From NCBI RefSeq assembly GCF_900141745.1, contig NZ_FSRM01000001.1:3782001-3846000 (forward strand): DNA of 64,000 bases, written 5' to 3'. The notes under the pieces are model-generated. The model saw only the letters and a list, made by a program, of their open reading frames with translations. It searched no databases and was not told the origin of the DNA. The stretch is from Paraburkholderia phenazinium (lineage in GTDB: Bacteria > Pseudomonadota > Gammaproteobacteria > Burkholderiales > Burkholderiaceae). This document shows positions 47,222 to 56,980 of this stretch, one piece after another. The translations under genes and the position numbers were made by a program. Numbering within the stretch: the first letter of the stretch is position 1; every line of letters begins with the position of its first letter.

Positions 47222-48145
47222 ATGACGGATTCGAACTACGACGTACAGGCTGTACGTAGCTGGCTGCAAGGCCTGCAGACGCACATCGCCGAGACGCTCG
47301 GCGCGTTCGACGGCACCCCGTTCGCCACCGACGCATGGCAGCGCGCCCCCGGCGAGAAGCTGCGCGGGGGCGGCATCACGCGGATTCTGGAAGGCGGCCA
47401 GTTCTTCGAGCGCGCCGGAATCGGCTTCTCCGACGTCGCCGGCGACGCACTGCCGGGCTCGGCAAGCGCCGCCCGCCCGCAGCTCGCCGGACGCGGTTTC
47501 GAAGCGATGGGCGTGTCGCTCGTGCTGCACCCGCACAATCCGTACTGCCCGACCGTGCATATGAACGTGCGCCTGCTGATCGCCACCAAGGCAGGCGAAG
47601 CACCGGTGTTCTGGTTCGGCGGCGGCATGGATCTGACGCCGTACTATGGCTTCGAGGAAGATGCACAGCATTTCCACGGCGTCTGCCGCGACGCGCTGCA
47701 GCCTTATGGCACCGAGCTGTATCCGCGCTTCAAGCTCTGGTGCGACGAGTATTTCTTCCTCAAGCACCGCAACGAAGCGCGTGGTATCGGCGGGATTTTC
47801 TTCGACGATTTCTCGGAGCCGGGCTTCGAACAATCGTTCGCGATGCTGAAAAGCGTGGGTGACGGGTTCCTCAAAGCGTACCTGCCGATCATCGAAAAGC
47901 GCCGCAACATTCCGTACGGCGAGGCCGAACGCGAATTCCAGGCATACCGGCGTGGCCGCTATGTTGAGTTCAACCTGGTCTTCGACCGTGGCACACTGTT
48001 TGGGCTACAGAGCGGCGGACGCACCGAGTCGATCCTGATGTCGATGCCGCCTGTGGTGAACTGGCGCTACAACTGGCAGCCGGAGCCCGGCACGCCCGAA
48101 GCACGCCTTTACAGCGATTTCCTCGTGCCGCGCGAGTGGGTCTGA
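47222..48145 (+). CDS. hemF: Oxygen-dependent coproporphyrinogen III oxidase
   Basis: HemF oxidatively decarboxylates coproporphyrinogen III to protoporphyrinogen IX in aerobic heme synthesis. The 307-aa protein has the signature motifs [65 protein letters not shown] and [20 protein letters not shown]. Length and order are canonical. It lies between purD and nadD on one strand. Confidence 0.98.
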   Translation: MTDSNYDVQAVRSWLQGLQTHIAETLGAFDGTPFATDAWQRAPGEKLRGGGITRILEGGQFFERAGIGFSDVAGDALPGSASAARPQLAGRGFEAMGVSLVLHPHNPYCPTVHMNVRLLIATKAGEAPVFWFGGGMDLTPYYGFEEDAQHFHGVCRDALQPYGTELYPRFKLWCDEYFFLKHRNEARGIGGIFFDDFSEPGFEQSFAMLKSVGDGFLKAYLPIIEKRRNIPYGEAEREFQAYRRGRYVEFNLVFDRGTLFGLQSGGRTESILMSMPPVVNWRYNWQPEPGTPEARLYSDFLVPREWV

Positions 48146-48245
48146 AGAGCACTGAACGCATCGATGCGCACCAAGGGCCACTGAAGGCCTGGGCTACCCG
48201 CCGGCCTCGCCGCCCGCTGGCGCCGTCACGACAAAGGATTCTCAC

Positions 48246-48953
48246 CTGAACGCGAACGCTCACCCTGTTGCCCTGCCCCGCCGGATCGGCCTGCTGGGCG
48301 GCACCTTCGACCCGATTCACGACGGCCATCTGGCGCTTGCGCGCCGCTTCGCCGAGGTGCTGCAGCTCACCGAGCTGGTGCTGCTGCCAGCCGGCCAGCC
48401 CTGGCAGAAGCCGGACGTCTCGCCGGCCGCCGACCGCCTGGCGATGACCCGAGCCGCAGCCGGCTCGCTGGAGCTACCGGGCGTAAAGGTGAGCGTCGCC
48501 ACCGACGAGATCGAACACGACGGCCCCACCTACACGGTGGAGACGCTGCAACGCTGGCGCGAGAAGGAAGGTTCGCAGGCATCGCTGTCGCTGCTGATCG
48601 GCGCCGACCAGCTCGTGCGGCTCGATACCTGGCGCGAGTGGCACCGTTTGTTCGAGTTCGCGCATATCTGCGCGTCGACCCGCCCCGGCTTCGAGCTCGC
48701 CTCGATCCCGCCGCCGGTCACCGCCGAAATCGCCGCACGCCAGGCTGACGCCAGCGTGCTGCAAGCAACACCCAGTGGTCATCTGCTGATCGATACCACG
48801 CTGGCCTTCGACGTTTCGGCCACCGATATCCGCGCGCATCTGCGCGAACGTCTAGCTCAGCATGCCGGCGGCCAGCAACAGAACGAGGCCGCGAGCCATG
48901 TCCCCACCGCGGTGTGGGACTATATTCTTCAACACCATCTGTACCACCGGTAA
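48246..48953 (+). CDS. nadD: Nicotinate-nucleotide adenylyltransferase, apparent CTG start
   Basis: NadD adenylates nicotinate mononucleotide to deamido-NAD. The nucleotidyltransferase motif [15 protein letters not shown] (His25 and His28 of HxGH) and the C-terminal VSATDIR (ISSTxIR equivalent) are intact. Between the in-frame TGA at 48153 and the motif there is no ATG, GTG or TTG. The CTG at 48246 has AAAGGA 7 nt upstream and yields a normal 235-aa enzyme. The next standard start, GTG 48357, would delete the active site. I therefore predict a CTG start; an upstream sequencing error is the alternative. Confidence 0.88.
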   Translation: MNANAHPVALPRRIGLLGGTFDPIHDGHLALARRFAEVLQLTELVLLPAGQPWQKPDVSPAADRLAMTRAAAGSLELPGVKVSVATDEIEHDGPTYTVETLQRWREKEGSQASLSLLIGADQLVRLDTWREWHRLFEFAHICASTRPGFELASIPPPVTAEIAARQADASVLQATPSGHLLIDTTLAFDVSATDIRAHLRERLAQHAGGQQQNEAASHVPTAVWDYILQHHLYHR

Positions 48954-48957
48954 CCCC

Positions 48958-49407
48958 ATGGATATTCGCAAACTACAACGCACGATCGTCGACGCCCTTG
49001 AAGACGTGAAAGCGCAAGACATCAAGGTGTTCAACACCAGCCATCTGACCGGACTGTTCGACCGCGTGATCGTCGCCTCCGGCACCTCGAACCGTCAGAC
49101 CAAGGCGCTCGCCTCCAGCGTGCGTGAAAAGGTCAAGGAAAACGGCGGTGAAATCATCAGCACGGAAGGTGAAGACGTGGGCGAATGGGTGCTGGTCGAT
49201 TGCGGCGACGCGGTCGTGCACATCCTGCAACCGGCGCTGCGCCAGTACTACAACCTCGAAGAAATCTGGGGCGACAAGCCCGTGCGCATCAAGCTGACGA
49301 GCTCGAGCCCGTTCGGCGGCGCCAGCGCCAGCGAGCCGCTCGATGAAGACGAAGAGGACGAACCGGCCGCCAAGCCGGCTCGCAAGACGCCGGCGCGCCG
49401 TCGATAA
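48958..49407 (+). CDS. rsfS: Ribosomal silencing factor RsfS
   Basis: RsfS binds uL14 on the 50S subunit and blocks subunit joining when nutrients are scarce. The 149-aa protein has the DUF143 core: LEDVKAQDIKVFNTSHLTGLFDRVIVASGTSNRQ, EGEDVGEWVLVDCGDAVVHI and YYNLEEIWGDKP. The C-terminal 35 residues are an acidic stretch then a Lys/Arg-rich tail, an extension common in Burkholderiales. It starts 4 bp after nadD, consistent with an operon. Confidence 0.96.
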   Translation: MDIRKLQRTIVDALEDVKAQDIKVFNTSHLTGLFDRVIVASGTSNRQTKALASSVREKVKENGGEIISTEGEDVGEWVLVDCGDAVVHILQPALRQYYNLEEIWGDKPVRIKLTSSSPFGGASASEPLDEDEEDEPAAKPARKTPARRR

Positions 49408-49500
49408 GTACGTGGATGAGCACGAGAGCGGTTTGCTGTACGTAACGTTGACCGTCCGTCAGCGATTACATCCGCGAGTGCGTCCGCAATCACATCCGTA

Positions 49501-49971
49501 ATGAAACTGCACATCCTCGCCGTCGGCCACAAGATGCCGGACTGGATCGCCACCGGCTTCGACGAGTACGCGAAGCGCATACCGCCCGAGCTGCGTATCG
49601 AGTTGCGCGAGATCAAGCCCGAACAGCGATCGTCGGGGCGTCCCGCCGAGAGCGTGATGGCGGCGGAGCGGTTGAAGATCGAAGCCGCGTTGCCGAAGAA
49701 CGCGCGCATTGTCGCGCTCGACGAACGCGGCAAGGACTGGACCACCATGCAGTTCGCCGCCGCGCTGCCCGGCTGGCAGCAGGACGGACGCGACGTGGCG
49801 TTCCTGATCGGCGGCGCCGATGGACTCGACCCCGATCTCAAGGCGCGCGCCGACATGCTGTTGCGCGTCTCCAGCCTGACGCTGCCGCACGCCATGGTGC
49901 GTGTGCTGCTTGCCGAACAGCTTTACCGCGCGTGGACCATCACGCAAAATCACCCCTATCACCGCGTGTGA
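49501..49971 (+). CDS. rlmH: 23S rRNA (pseudouridine1915-N3)-methyltransferase
   Basis: RlmH methylates pseudouridine 1915 in helix 69 of 23S rRNA. The 156-aa SPOUT enzyme shows [28 protein letters not shown] with the AdoMet knot, and the C-terminal [28 protein letters not shown] and HPYHR. It lies in the conserved nadD-rsfS-rlmH order, 93 bp after rsfS. The gap contains imperfect repeats of CATCCGC/CGTCCGC. Confidence 0.97.
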   Translation: MKLHILAVGHKMPDWIATGFDEYAKRIPPELRIELREIKPEQRSSGRPAESVMAAERLKIEAALPKNARIVALDERGKDWTTMQFAAALPGWQQDGRDVAFLIGGADGLDPDLKARADMLLRVSSLTLPHAMVRVLLAEQLYRAWTITQNHPYHRV

Positions 49972-50180
49972 GCGGCTGAGGTAAGCGCCTACGGCTGTCC
50001 GGACATTCCGGCGCGCCTTTTGTTTAGTCGCTTGCGTCTTGCGTATATGCCACCTGCGCGCCGCGGTCATACGCGCTTTTCCGAATGTGCCTTTGATGTG
50101 CCCGGTAAATGCGCGCCATTCGCGTATGCCGTACGCTGTTCACGCGCGACCTCAACACCCATGCCCAACTGAGACCCTTT

Positions 50181-50810
50181 ATGGCAACGCCCGCTGCTGC
50201 ACTCCATTCGTTCGTCTATCTCGCCTCCCAAAGTCCGCGCCGTCAGGAGCTGCTGCAACAGCTAGGCGTGCGCTACGAGCTGCTGCTGCCCCGCCCCGAC
50301 GAAGACGCCGAAGCGCTCGAAGCCGAGTTGCCCGGCGAGCTTGCACACGACTACGTAGTGCGCGTGTGCCAGGCGAAAGCGCAAGCGGCACGTGCGCGCC
50401 TGGTCGCGGGTGCTCATGTGTCTGCGCCGATCCTCGTTGCGGACACAACCGTCACGATCGATGACGCGATTCTCGGCAAGCCCACCGATGCCGACGACGC
50501 GCTCGCCATGCTCACGCGCCTCGCCGGACGCGAACACGAGGTGCTGACGGCGCTGGCCGTCGTCGATGCGAACGGGGCGCTGCTGCCGGCTGCGTTGTCG
50601 GTATCGCGCGTGCGTTTTGCTGCAGTGCAGGCGGGCGCCCTGCAACACTATGTGGACAGCGGCGAGCCGTTCGGCAAGGCAGGAGCGTACGGCGTACAGG
50701 GGCGTGCCGCGGAGTTTATCGAACGTATCGAAGGGTCCTATTCAGGTATCATGGGTTTGCCTCTTTTTGAAACCGCTGCACTCCTGCGTGCGGCGCGCAT
50801 CGACTTCTAG
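50181..50810 (+). CDS. maf: Maf-family nucleoside triphosphate pyrophosphatase
   Basis: Maf proteins hydrolyse non-canonical or modified NTPs to monophosphates and can affect cell division. The 209-aa protein has the substrate loop [15 protein letters not shown], the catalytic Asp in [10 protein letters not shown], and [38 protein letters not shown] 50181 fits the family; a start 72 bp upstream is open but unsupported. It is 9 bp upstream of rng, a conserved pairing. Confidence 0.95.
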   Translation: MATPAAALHSFVYLASQSPRRQELLQQLGVRYELLLPRPDEDAEALEAELPGELAHDYVVRVCQAKAQAARARLVAGAHVSAPILVADTTVTIDDAILGKPTDADDALAMLTRLAGREHEVLTALAVVDANGALLPAALSVSRVRFAAVQAGALQHYVDSGEPFGKAGAYGVQGRAAEFIERIEGSYSGIMGLPLFETAALLRAARIDF

Positions 50811-50819
50811 AACAACACC

Positions 50820-52289
50820 ATGAATGAAGAAATCCTGATCAATGTCACGCCGCAGGAAACGCGCGTCGCGCTGGTCCAGCAAGGCGCCGTCCAGGAACTT
50901 CACGTCGAACGCACACTGTCGCGCGGACGCGTCGGCAACGTCTATCTCGGCAAGGTCGTTCGCGTGTTGCCGGGCATGCAATCCGCTTTTATCGATATAG
51001 GCCTCGAGCGCGCAGCGTTCCTGCACGTGGCGGACATCTGGCATCCGCGCCTCGCGGGCGAACCTCAGCATCAGGCGCCGCATCAGCCGATCGAAAAGAT
51101 CGTCTTCGAAGGTCAGACCTTGATGGTCCAGGTCGTCAAAGATCCGATTGGCACCAAGGGCGCGCGGCTGTCCACGCAGGTCAGTATCGCGGGGCGCACA
51201 CTCGTTTATCTGCCGCAGGAACCGCATATCGGGATTTCGCAGAAGATCGAAAGCGAAGCAGAACGCGAAGCGATTCGCGCCCGGCTGACTGCCGTGTTGC
51301 CCGCTGACGAGAAAGGCGGCTACATCGTGCGCACGATCGCCGAGGACTCCACCAGCGAGGAACTGGCCAGCGACGTGGCATATCTGCGCAAGACGTGGAC
51401 GACGATTCTCTCGCAGGGTCAGCGGATGCCGCCGACGAGCCTGCTGTATCAGGATCTGAATCTGGCTCAACGCGTGCTGCGCGATTTTGTAAACGACGAG
51501 ACCTCGCGTATTCAGGTCGATTCGCGCGAGACGTTCCAGATGCTCTCCGATTTCGCGGCGGAATTTACGCCTGCGGTGTCATCGAAGCTGCATCACTACG
51601 CGGGCGAACGGCCGCTCTACGATCTCTACAACATCGAGACCGAAATTCAACGGGCATTGTCGCGGCGCGTGGATCTGAAGTCGGGCGGGTATCTCGTCAT
51701 CGATCAAACTGAAGCAATGACGACCATCGACGTGAACACCGGTGGCTACGTCGGCGCGCGTAACTTCGACGATACGATTTTCAAAACCAACCTCGAAGCT
51801 GCGCATACGATCGCGCGGCAATTGCGCCTGCGCAATCTGGGCGGCGTGATCATCATCGACTTCATCGACATGGAGAACGTCGAGCATCGCGACCAGGTGT
51901 TGGGTGAACTGAAGAAGGCGCTGTCGCGCGATCGCACGCGGGTGACGGTCAACGGGTTTTCGCAGCTTGGGCTCGTGGAGATGACGCGTAAGCGAACTCG
52001 CGAGTCGCTGGCGCATGTGCTTTGCGAACCGTGTCCGGTGTGTCAGGGTAAGGGGCAGGTCAAGACCGCACGGACCGTTTGCTACGACGTGCTGCGCGAG
52101 ATTCTGCGTGAGTCGCGACAGTTCAATCCGCGTGAGTTTCGCGTGGTGGCTTCGCAGCAGGTGATTGATCTATTCCTCGAGGAGGAGTCGCAACATTTGG
52201 CGATGCTGATCGATTTCATCGGCAAGCCGGTGTCGCTGCAGGTGGAGTCGAATTTGAGCCAGGAGCAGTACGACATTGTGCTGATGTAG
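50820..52289 (+). CDS. rng: Ribonuclease G
   Basis: RNase G is a 5'-end-sensing endoribonuclease that matures 16S rRNA 5' ends and degrades mRNA. The 489-aa protein has the N-terminal S1 domain (GNVYLGKVVRVLPGMQSAFIDIGLERAAFLH), the catalytic core with TTIDVNTGGYVG and GVIIIDFIDM, and the zinc-link motif CEPCPVCQGKG. It lacks the long C-terminal scaffold of RNase E, so it is the G form. It ends the purD-to-rng group and converges with clcA. Confidence 0.97.
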   Translation: MNEEILINVTPQETRVALVQQGAVQELHVERTLSRGRVGNVYLGKVVRVLPGMQSAFIDIGLERAAFLHVADIWHPRLAGEPQHQAPHQPIEKIVFEGQTLMVQVVKDPIGTKGARLSTQVSIAGRTLVYLPQEPHIGISQKIESEAEREAIRARLTAVLPADEKGGYIVRTIAEDSTSEELASDVAYLRKTWTTILSQGQRMPPTSLLYQDLNLAQRVLRDFVNDETSRIQVDSRETFQMLSDFAAEFTPAVSSKLHHYAGERPLYDLYNIETEIQRALSRRVDLKSGGYLVIDQTEAMTTIDVNTGGYVGARNFDDTIFKTNLEAAHTIARQLRLRNLGGVIIIDFIDMENVEHRDQVLGELKKALSRDRTRVTVNGFSQLGLVEMTRKRTRESLAHVLCEPCPVCQGKGQVKTARTVCYDVLREILRESRQFNPREFRVVASQQVIDLFLEEESQHLAMLIDFIGKPVSLQVESNLSQEQYDIVLM

Positions 52290-52321
52290 TTCAAAGTAGT
52301 TCATATTCCAGAAGTTTCAAT

Positions 52322-54130
52322 TCATCCCGTCCGCCGCACTGGCGGAAAACGCTTCGCACTGCGGTTAAACATCACGCGGCGGAACCGCTCTCTCTTGTGT
52401 TCGTCTTCGAAATGCGCGAGAGACGGCTTGATCAGATCGCTTCGCGAGACGATCCCGACCAGACGGAGCGTCTGCCTGTCGGCAACTACGGGCAAACGTT
52501 CGAGACCATGGACTGCGAGCCGCGTCGCGACCAGCCTGCAGGTTTCATCGGGCAACGCAACAATCGGCGCGTTTGCGCTCAACAGATCGGCAAGGCGCGC
52601 ATCGGACGCCTGGGCGGCCCCTGCGGTCCCCTTGTCACGAAACCGCTCTAGCGCCGCGCGATCTACCATGCCGGTCACTACACCGTCCTTGAGCGCCGGA
52701 TAGGCTCGATGCGTTTGCGTGGTGCCGAAGAATGTCGTCAGCGCCTCGCTCACCGACAGGTTGGCGTCGATCGTCTCGACGGACCGGGACATCACCTCAT
52801 CGACGTAGTGGCGTTCGAGCGGATCGACACCATATTCCCGGTAGATGTGGTATCCGCGGCGAGCGATCTTCTCCGTCATGATGGAGCGCCGCATGACCGC
52901 GGTCGCAAAGCCGTGTGCCACGAGCGTAGCGGCGAGGAGCGGCAACAACGCGTTGCTATCGTGCGTCAGGCCAAACGCAAACACGATTGCCGTGAGCGGC
53001 GCACCAAGCGTTGCACCGAGTGTCGCTGCCATGCAAACGAGCGGCCACAGCGCTGGTTCGCCGCCTGGCAGCACGTGGCCAAGCACGGTGCCAAGTCCTG
53101 CACCCAACATGAGCAGCGGAGCGAGTACCCCGCCCGACGTGCCGGAGCCCAGCGCAACCACCCAGATAATGGCCTTCACAACCAGAATGGCGATAGCGAC
53201 CTGCAGCACGACATGCTGATGCAGCAGGTCTCCGATCACGTCGTAGCCCACGCCAAGCGCGCGAGGTTCGAGAAATCCGCCGATCCCCACCACAAGGCCG
53301 CCGAGCGCGGGCCACCACATCCAGTGAACAGGCAGCTTGCCGAACAGGTCTTCGGTCTTGTACAAAGCAGCGGACAGGCCGGAGGCTAGCGCCCCGCTCA
53401 ACAGGCCGGCAATCACGCATGACACGAGCGAGAGCGCGCCAGGAGGCGCCGTTTCGAGGGGAAACAGCGGACCTGTACCGAAGAATGCCGCACGCGCAAA
53501 GCCCGCGACTGCACACGCCAGTGCAACCGGCAAGAAGCTGCGCGGCCGCCATTCGAACAACAGCAGTTCAACCGCCAGCAGCACGGCGGCCACGGGCGTC
53601 CCGAAGACTGCTGTCATACCGGCAGCCGCACCGGCCACCAGCAGCGTTTTGCGTTCCGCCGACGTCACCTTCACGCACTGCGCGATCAGCGAACCGAGTG
53701 CACCGCCTGTCATGATGATCGGGCCTTCGGCACCAAACGGGCCGCCGCTGCCGATCACGATGCCGGACGACAGCGGCTTGAGAATCGCGACTTTCGGTGA
53801 CATGCGGCTCTTGCCGAACAGGATGGCTTCGATTGCTTCCGGAATACCGTGGCCGCGGATTTTCTCCGAACCGTAGCGCGCCATGAGACCCACGATCAGG
53901 CCACCCACCACCGGTATCGCGATTACCCAGCCACCGAGCGTGTTCAGTGCCGGCGATCGATCCGCGAAAGAGAACGCACCGAAGAAAAACAGATTCGTGA
54001 ACAGGTGAATCAGGCTCAGCAGCACAAACGCCGCGAGCGTGCTGAGCGCGCCAATTGCGGCCGCTAGCAGGGAAATTCCAGGAAGCCGCGCGTTGGATGA
54101 GAAGTCGCGCTTATGCGTATTGTGGTTCAT
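52322..54130 (-). CDS. clcA: ClC-family chloride channel/transporter with CBS pair
   Basis: A 602-aa ClC protein. Ion-pathway motifs are RGHGIPEAI (helix D), GGPFGAEGPII with the gating Glu (helix F) and GSGTSGGVLAPLLMLGAG (helix N). A second acidic residue in VELLLFEWRP corresponds to the internal proton Glu, suggesting a Cl-/H+ antiporter rather than a channel. The C-terminal 160 residues form two CBS domains (VDEVMSRSVETIDANLSVSEA and LVGIVSRSDLI), absent from E. coli ClcA and able to bind nucleotides. It lies 2 bp downstream of the MarR gene. Confidence 0.93.
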   Translation of the reverse strand: MNHNTHKRDFSSNARLPGISLLAAAIGALSTLAAFVLLSLIHLFTNLFFFGAFSFADRSPALNTLGGWVIAIPVVGGLIVGLMARYGSEKIRGHGIPEAIEAILFGKSRMSPKVAILKPLSSGIVIGSGGPFGAEGPIIMTGGALGSLIAQCVKVTSAERKTLLVAGAAAGMTAVFGTPVAAVLLAVELLLFEWRPRSFLPVALACAVAGFARAAFFGTGPLFPLETAPPGALSLVSCVIAGLLSGALASGLSAALYKTEDLFGKLPVHWMWWPALGGLVVGIGGFLEPRALGVGYDVIGDLLHQHVVLQVAIAILVVKAIIWVVALGSGTSGGVLAPLLMLGAGLGTVLGHVLPGGEPALWPLVCMAATLGATLGAPLTAIVFAFGLTHDSNALLPLLAATLVAHGFATAVMRRSIMTEKIARRGYHIYREYGVDPLERHYVDEVMSRSVETIDANLSVSEALTTFFGTTQTHRAYPALKDGVVTGMVDRAALERFRDKGTAGAAQASDARLADLLSANAPIVALPDETCRLVATRLAVHGLERLPVVADRQTLRLVGIVSRSDLIKPSLAHFEDEHKRERFRRVMFNRSAKRFPPVRRTG

Positions 54131-54132
54131 GG

Positions 54133-54549
54133 TTACTCAACGTCGATCTGGGGAACCTTGAAGGCGCCCTTGAGGGATTTCAATTCGGCACGATGCATTT
54201 CCGCCAGACGGGAGAGCACCTGCTCGCCCGCTTTCAGCAGATGAACCTCGACCTGGCGGCGATCGGTGTCGCTGATCTTGCGCCGGACGAGATCGAGCGC
54301 CTCACAACGGGACACCAGGGCGACCACGCCGTGGTGCTGCGACTGGAGCCGTTCCGCGAGTTCGCCGATGGTCGCCCAGTCGCGCTCCGGATAGCCCTTG
54401 ATATGCAGCAGCAACAGGTACTGCAAAGGGGTGATGCCTTCGCCCTGCGCGGCCTGCTCGGAAAATCGCTCGAAGCGGCGCATCTGGTAGCGAAACTCGG
54501 ACAGTTGCTCGAAGTTCGTCTTGGTCAAACCGCGCGCGAGTGTTTTCAT
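54133..54549 (-). CDS. MarR-family transcriptional regulator
   Basis: A 138-aa winged-helix regulator with the MarR core: ITPLQYLLLLHIKGYP, ATIGELAERLQSQHHGVVALVSRCEALDLV with the recognition helix, and RRKISDTDRRQVEVHLL for the wing. I use ATG 54549; the frame continues 10 codons upstream. A perfect TATCAC-TTT-GTGATA palindrome overlaps its promoter, so it is likely autorepressed and controls clcA in the same transcript. The inducer is unknown. Confidence 0.9.
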   Translation of the reverse strand: MKTLARGLTKTNFEQLSEFRYQMRRFERFSEQAAQGEGITPLQYLLLLHIKGYPERDWATIGELAERLQSQHHGVVALVSRCEALDLVRRKISDTDRRQVEVHLLKAGEQVLSRLAEMHRAELKSLKGAFKVPQIDVE

Positions 54550-54579
54550 CGGAGTCCCGAAGGAAAATGCAAAAACCAA

Positions 54580-54598
54580 ATTATATCACTTTGTGATA
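54580..54598 (-). promoter_or_regulatory. Promoter and MarR-type operator of marR-clcA
   Basis: An extended -10 (TGA-TATAAT, -10 at 54580-54585) is overlapped by the palindrome TATCAC-TTT-GTGATA (54584-54598). A repressor bound here would cover the promoter. No -35 is evident. Confidence 0.7.
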
Positions 54599-54869
54599 CT
54601 TAGGCCCGCAATCGGATCCGCCACCGTAATCATCCCGGTGAGTCGCTCCTCGACAATGCCCAGCAAGGCACCGAGGCACGATCTCAGGCGCTCCGACCGG
54701 GAAGAAAGCTTCTTGTCAGAAAGTGCCGCCTCGTTCGCGAGAATCCCCGCCCGTGCGCTGCGCAAAAAAATCTCCTCGCAGCGACGGATTCCACGCTCCC
54801 AGCCGTTTAAGCATCAAAGGCACTCCTGCAAGTCGACGCGCCAGCCCACTCCGTACGAGCTCAAACGCC

Positions 54870-55604
54870 ATGACCATTCGAATTCTTCTCGTTGATGACG
54901 ATCCAGAACTGCGCACCCTGCTATGCGACTACCTGGGACGCCAGGGCATCGAAATCTCGACGCTGCACGACGCGGGTGCGCTGCAACACTGGCTCGAAAG
55001 AGACCGGCCGGACGTGATCGTCCTCGACGTGCTGATGCCGGGCGTGGATGGGCTAACCGCGCTGGGGCGCCTGCGTGCCTCAGGCGACGATATCCCCGTG
55101 ATCCTGCTGACCGGACGTTCCGATGACATCGACCGGATCGTCGGACTTGAAATGGGTGCGGACGATTACATCGGCAAGCCGTTTAACCCGCGTGAACTGA
55201 TCGCACGCGTAGAAGCCATCTTGCGGCGGCGTCGCGTGGCGTTGTCACCCACTGCGCTGGAACACCGCGAACCATTCCGCTTTGGACGCTTCACGCTCGA
55301 TTTCGAGTCTCGCACCCTGAAAGCCGCAGACCGCTCGCAGATCCTGTCGGCCACCGAATTCGCCATGCTCAAGGTTTTCATCAATCATGCAATGCGCACG
55401 CTCACCCGCGAGCGCCTGATCGACCTGCTGTACGGTCCCGAAGACGAACATACCGATCGCGGCGTCGACGTGCAGGTCTGGCGTCTGCGGCAGATTCTCG
55501 AAACCAATCCGTCCTCGCCACGCCTGATTCAAACTGTCCGTGGTCGCGGCTACGTGTTCGTTCCCGACGGTGAGCAACGTGTGCCGCAACGGGAATACGC
55601 TTAG
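54870..55604 (+). CDS. OmpR-family response regulator (orphan)
   Basis: A 244-aa response regulator. The receiver has LVDDDPELRTLL, the acceptor Asp in VIVLDVLMPGVDG and Lys in IGKPFNP. The winged-helix output domain has ILSATEFAMLKVFINHAMRTLTRERL and IQTVRGRGYVFV. ATG 54870 is chosen from the conserved receiver start; the open frame upstream is unsupported. No histidine kinase gene is adjacent, so its sensor is elsewhere. Sequence style resembles the OmpR/TctD-like group. Confidence 0.92.
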   Translation: MTIRILLVDDDPELRTLLCDYLGRQGIEISTLHDAGALQHWLERDRPDVIVLDVLMPGVDGLTALGRLRASGDDIPVILLTGRSDDIDRIVGLEMGADDYIGKPFNPRELIARVEAILRRRRVALSPTALEHREPFRFGRFTLDFESRTLKAADRSQILSATEFAMLKVFINHAMRTLTRERLIDLLYGPEDEHTDRGVDVQVWRLRQILETNPSSPRLIQTVRGRGYVFVPDGEQRVPQREYA

Positions 55605-55616
55605 GGTCAAGAGCGT

Positions 55617-55643
55617 CGTAGCCGTAGTCGTAGGTAGCCGTAG
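55617..55643. repeat. Four CGTAG copies in a short degenerate array
   Basis: CGTAG recurs four times at 6-10 bp spacing directly after the response regulator gene. It looks like simple-sequence expansion. Confidence 0.6.
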
Positions 55644-55754
55644 CCCTCCGGATGCGAAACCTTAGTAACCCTTAGGATCGACGCAGTACGACCTCACCCG
55701 TTTTGCTCTCCTCCGCCAGACAACACCCAGAAGCCAGCCAGACCCGCCAGCCGC

Positions 55755-56021
55755 TCAATGAAGCCGCCCGCCCGACGGATTGCGCTGCGGCACGCCGCGA
55801 TAGTGATTTTCGAAAGCCTCGTGCATGCGCCTGAGCAGCACGAGATACGGTTTGCCTTGCTCCGTGGAAACGAGTCGCGCGGCAATGGAATTCGCTTCAT
55901 CCCATAGCCGTTCGAATTTTTCTCGTGCTACGGTAATGGGTAACCTCGAGGCCATGAGGTCCGTGAAATCGTTTTCGATCGCCTCCGGCGGGCGAGCCGG
56001 TTTTGCCGGGATGTCAGGCAT
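55755..56021 (-). CDS. Small hypothetical protein (88 aa)
   Basis: An 88-aa frame with helical, charged composition (EAIENDFTDLMASRLP, FERLWDEANSIAARLVSTEQ, MHEAFENHYRGVPQ) and no membrane segment or known motif that I recognise. I start at ATG 56021; the frame could begin at 56108. Codon use is like its neighbours and no better gene occupies the region. It could be a genus-level conserved protein, but nothing here shows a function. Confidence 0.5.
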   Translation of the reverse strand: MPDIPAKPARPPEAIENDFTDLMASRLPITVAREKFERLWDEANSIAARLVSTEQGKPYLVLLRRMHEAFENHYRGVPQRNPSGGRLH

Positions 56022-56271
56022 GGGATGGTTCACCGAACACGTTTTAAGTGCTTTCCGAGCGTTAGCGGGCTGCTGCCCGCGCCCGGAGAAGCGGCTCGAA
56101 TGAACCACGAGAGCGGAACAGCAGAAAAAACAGCAAATCCGGGATGACAGTTTCGATGCAGCGCCAGTCGAAGCGAGCCTGCCTTACCAGTCATTGTAGT
56201 GTCACATAAGTGCAAGACTCGATTGGCAGAATCCCGGTCACAATGAAAATACAGGCAACGGGGCAAAGAGG

Positions 56272-56805
56272 GTGACCAGAAAATATAAGGTGCTGTTTCT
56301 CTGTCGTGAGAACTCAGCACGCAGCATCATTGCAGAGGCTCTGCTGCGCGAGCTGGCGGGCCATCGGTTCGAGGTATTCAGCGCGGGATCCGATCCCGCT
56401 GCACGGGTTCATGCGCTGGCGATTGCGCAACTGCGCCCGGGTATCTCCGAGCTCGGCCTGCTCAATCCCAAGAGCTGGCTCGAATTCACCGGCGAATGGG
56501 CGCCGCACATGGATCTGATCGTCGCGCTGGACGAGCGGGTCGCCGAACACCATGCGCCGGTGTTTCCGGGCAAACCCCTATTTGTCAGCTGGGAGTTTGC
56601 GGACCCTCTGGCGGAAGGAATGACGCCAGAGGAGCGCGCCCGGTCGTTCGAAAAGGTCTTCTGGCAGATCGTGCAGCGCGTGACGCTGTTCATGGAGTTG
56701 CCCCGGTACGCATTGTCCGAGGCTCCGTCCGCGCTGCCCGAGGCGCCCGCCGGCATGGTGGACGAAGGGGTCGCGCGCGAGCCGGACATCGTCTGTCCTG
56801 GCTGA
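56272..56805 (+). CDS. Low-molecular-weight phosphatase / ArsC-like protein
   Basis: A 177-aa protein with the LMW protein-tyrosine phosphatase/arsenate reductase P-loop C-x5-R: Cys11 to Arg17 in LCRENSARS, followed by an Asp-Pro (FADPLAEG) that supplies the general acid. The extra cysteines of thioredoxin-linked ArsC are not obvious. No arsB, acr3 or arsR is nearby, so arsenate reduction is uncertain. The C-terminal 30 residues are Pro/Ala-rich. The start is GTG 56272, with a poorly spaced purine run upstream. Confidence 0.82.
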   Translation: MTRKYKVLFLCRENSARSIIAEALLRELAGHRFEVFSAGSDPAARVHALAIAQLRPGISELGLLNPKSWLEFTGEWAPHMDLIVALDERVAEHHAPVFPGKPLFVSWEFADPLAEGMTPEERARSFEKVFWQIVQRVTLFMELPRYALSEAPSALPEAPAGMVDEGVAREPDIVCPG

Positions 56806-56980
56806 AGCAACCGGACGCTCAGCTGCACACTCCGGTTGCGCGCCGCACAAAGCCCATCGTTTCAGCCACTTGCGCCGCTTGCCCGCGAATTGTCCACAGC
56901 CTTATGAACGGTTTGTGTGGACAAAATTCAGCAAGCTCTGCACCGCCATCAGGCAGCGGACGGACTATGCTACGGCCATC

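Noticed and set aside
49440..49500. Repeat array before rlmH
   Set aside because: The CATCCGC/CGTCCGC copies are imperfect and few, with no regular spacing; not a CRISPR or satellite.
56272..56805. Arsenate reductase as a firm call
   Set aside because: The P-loop is shared with tyrosine phosphatases, and no other arsenic genes are present.
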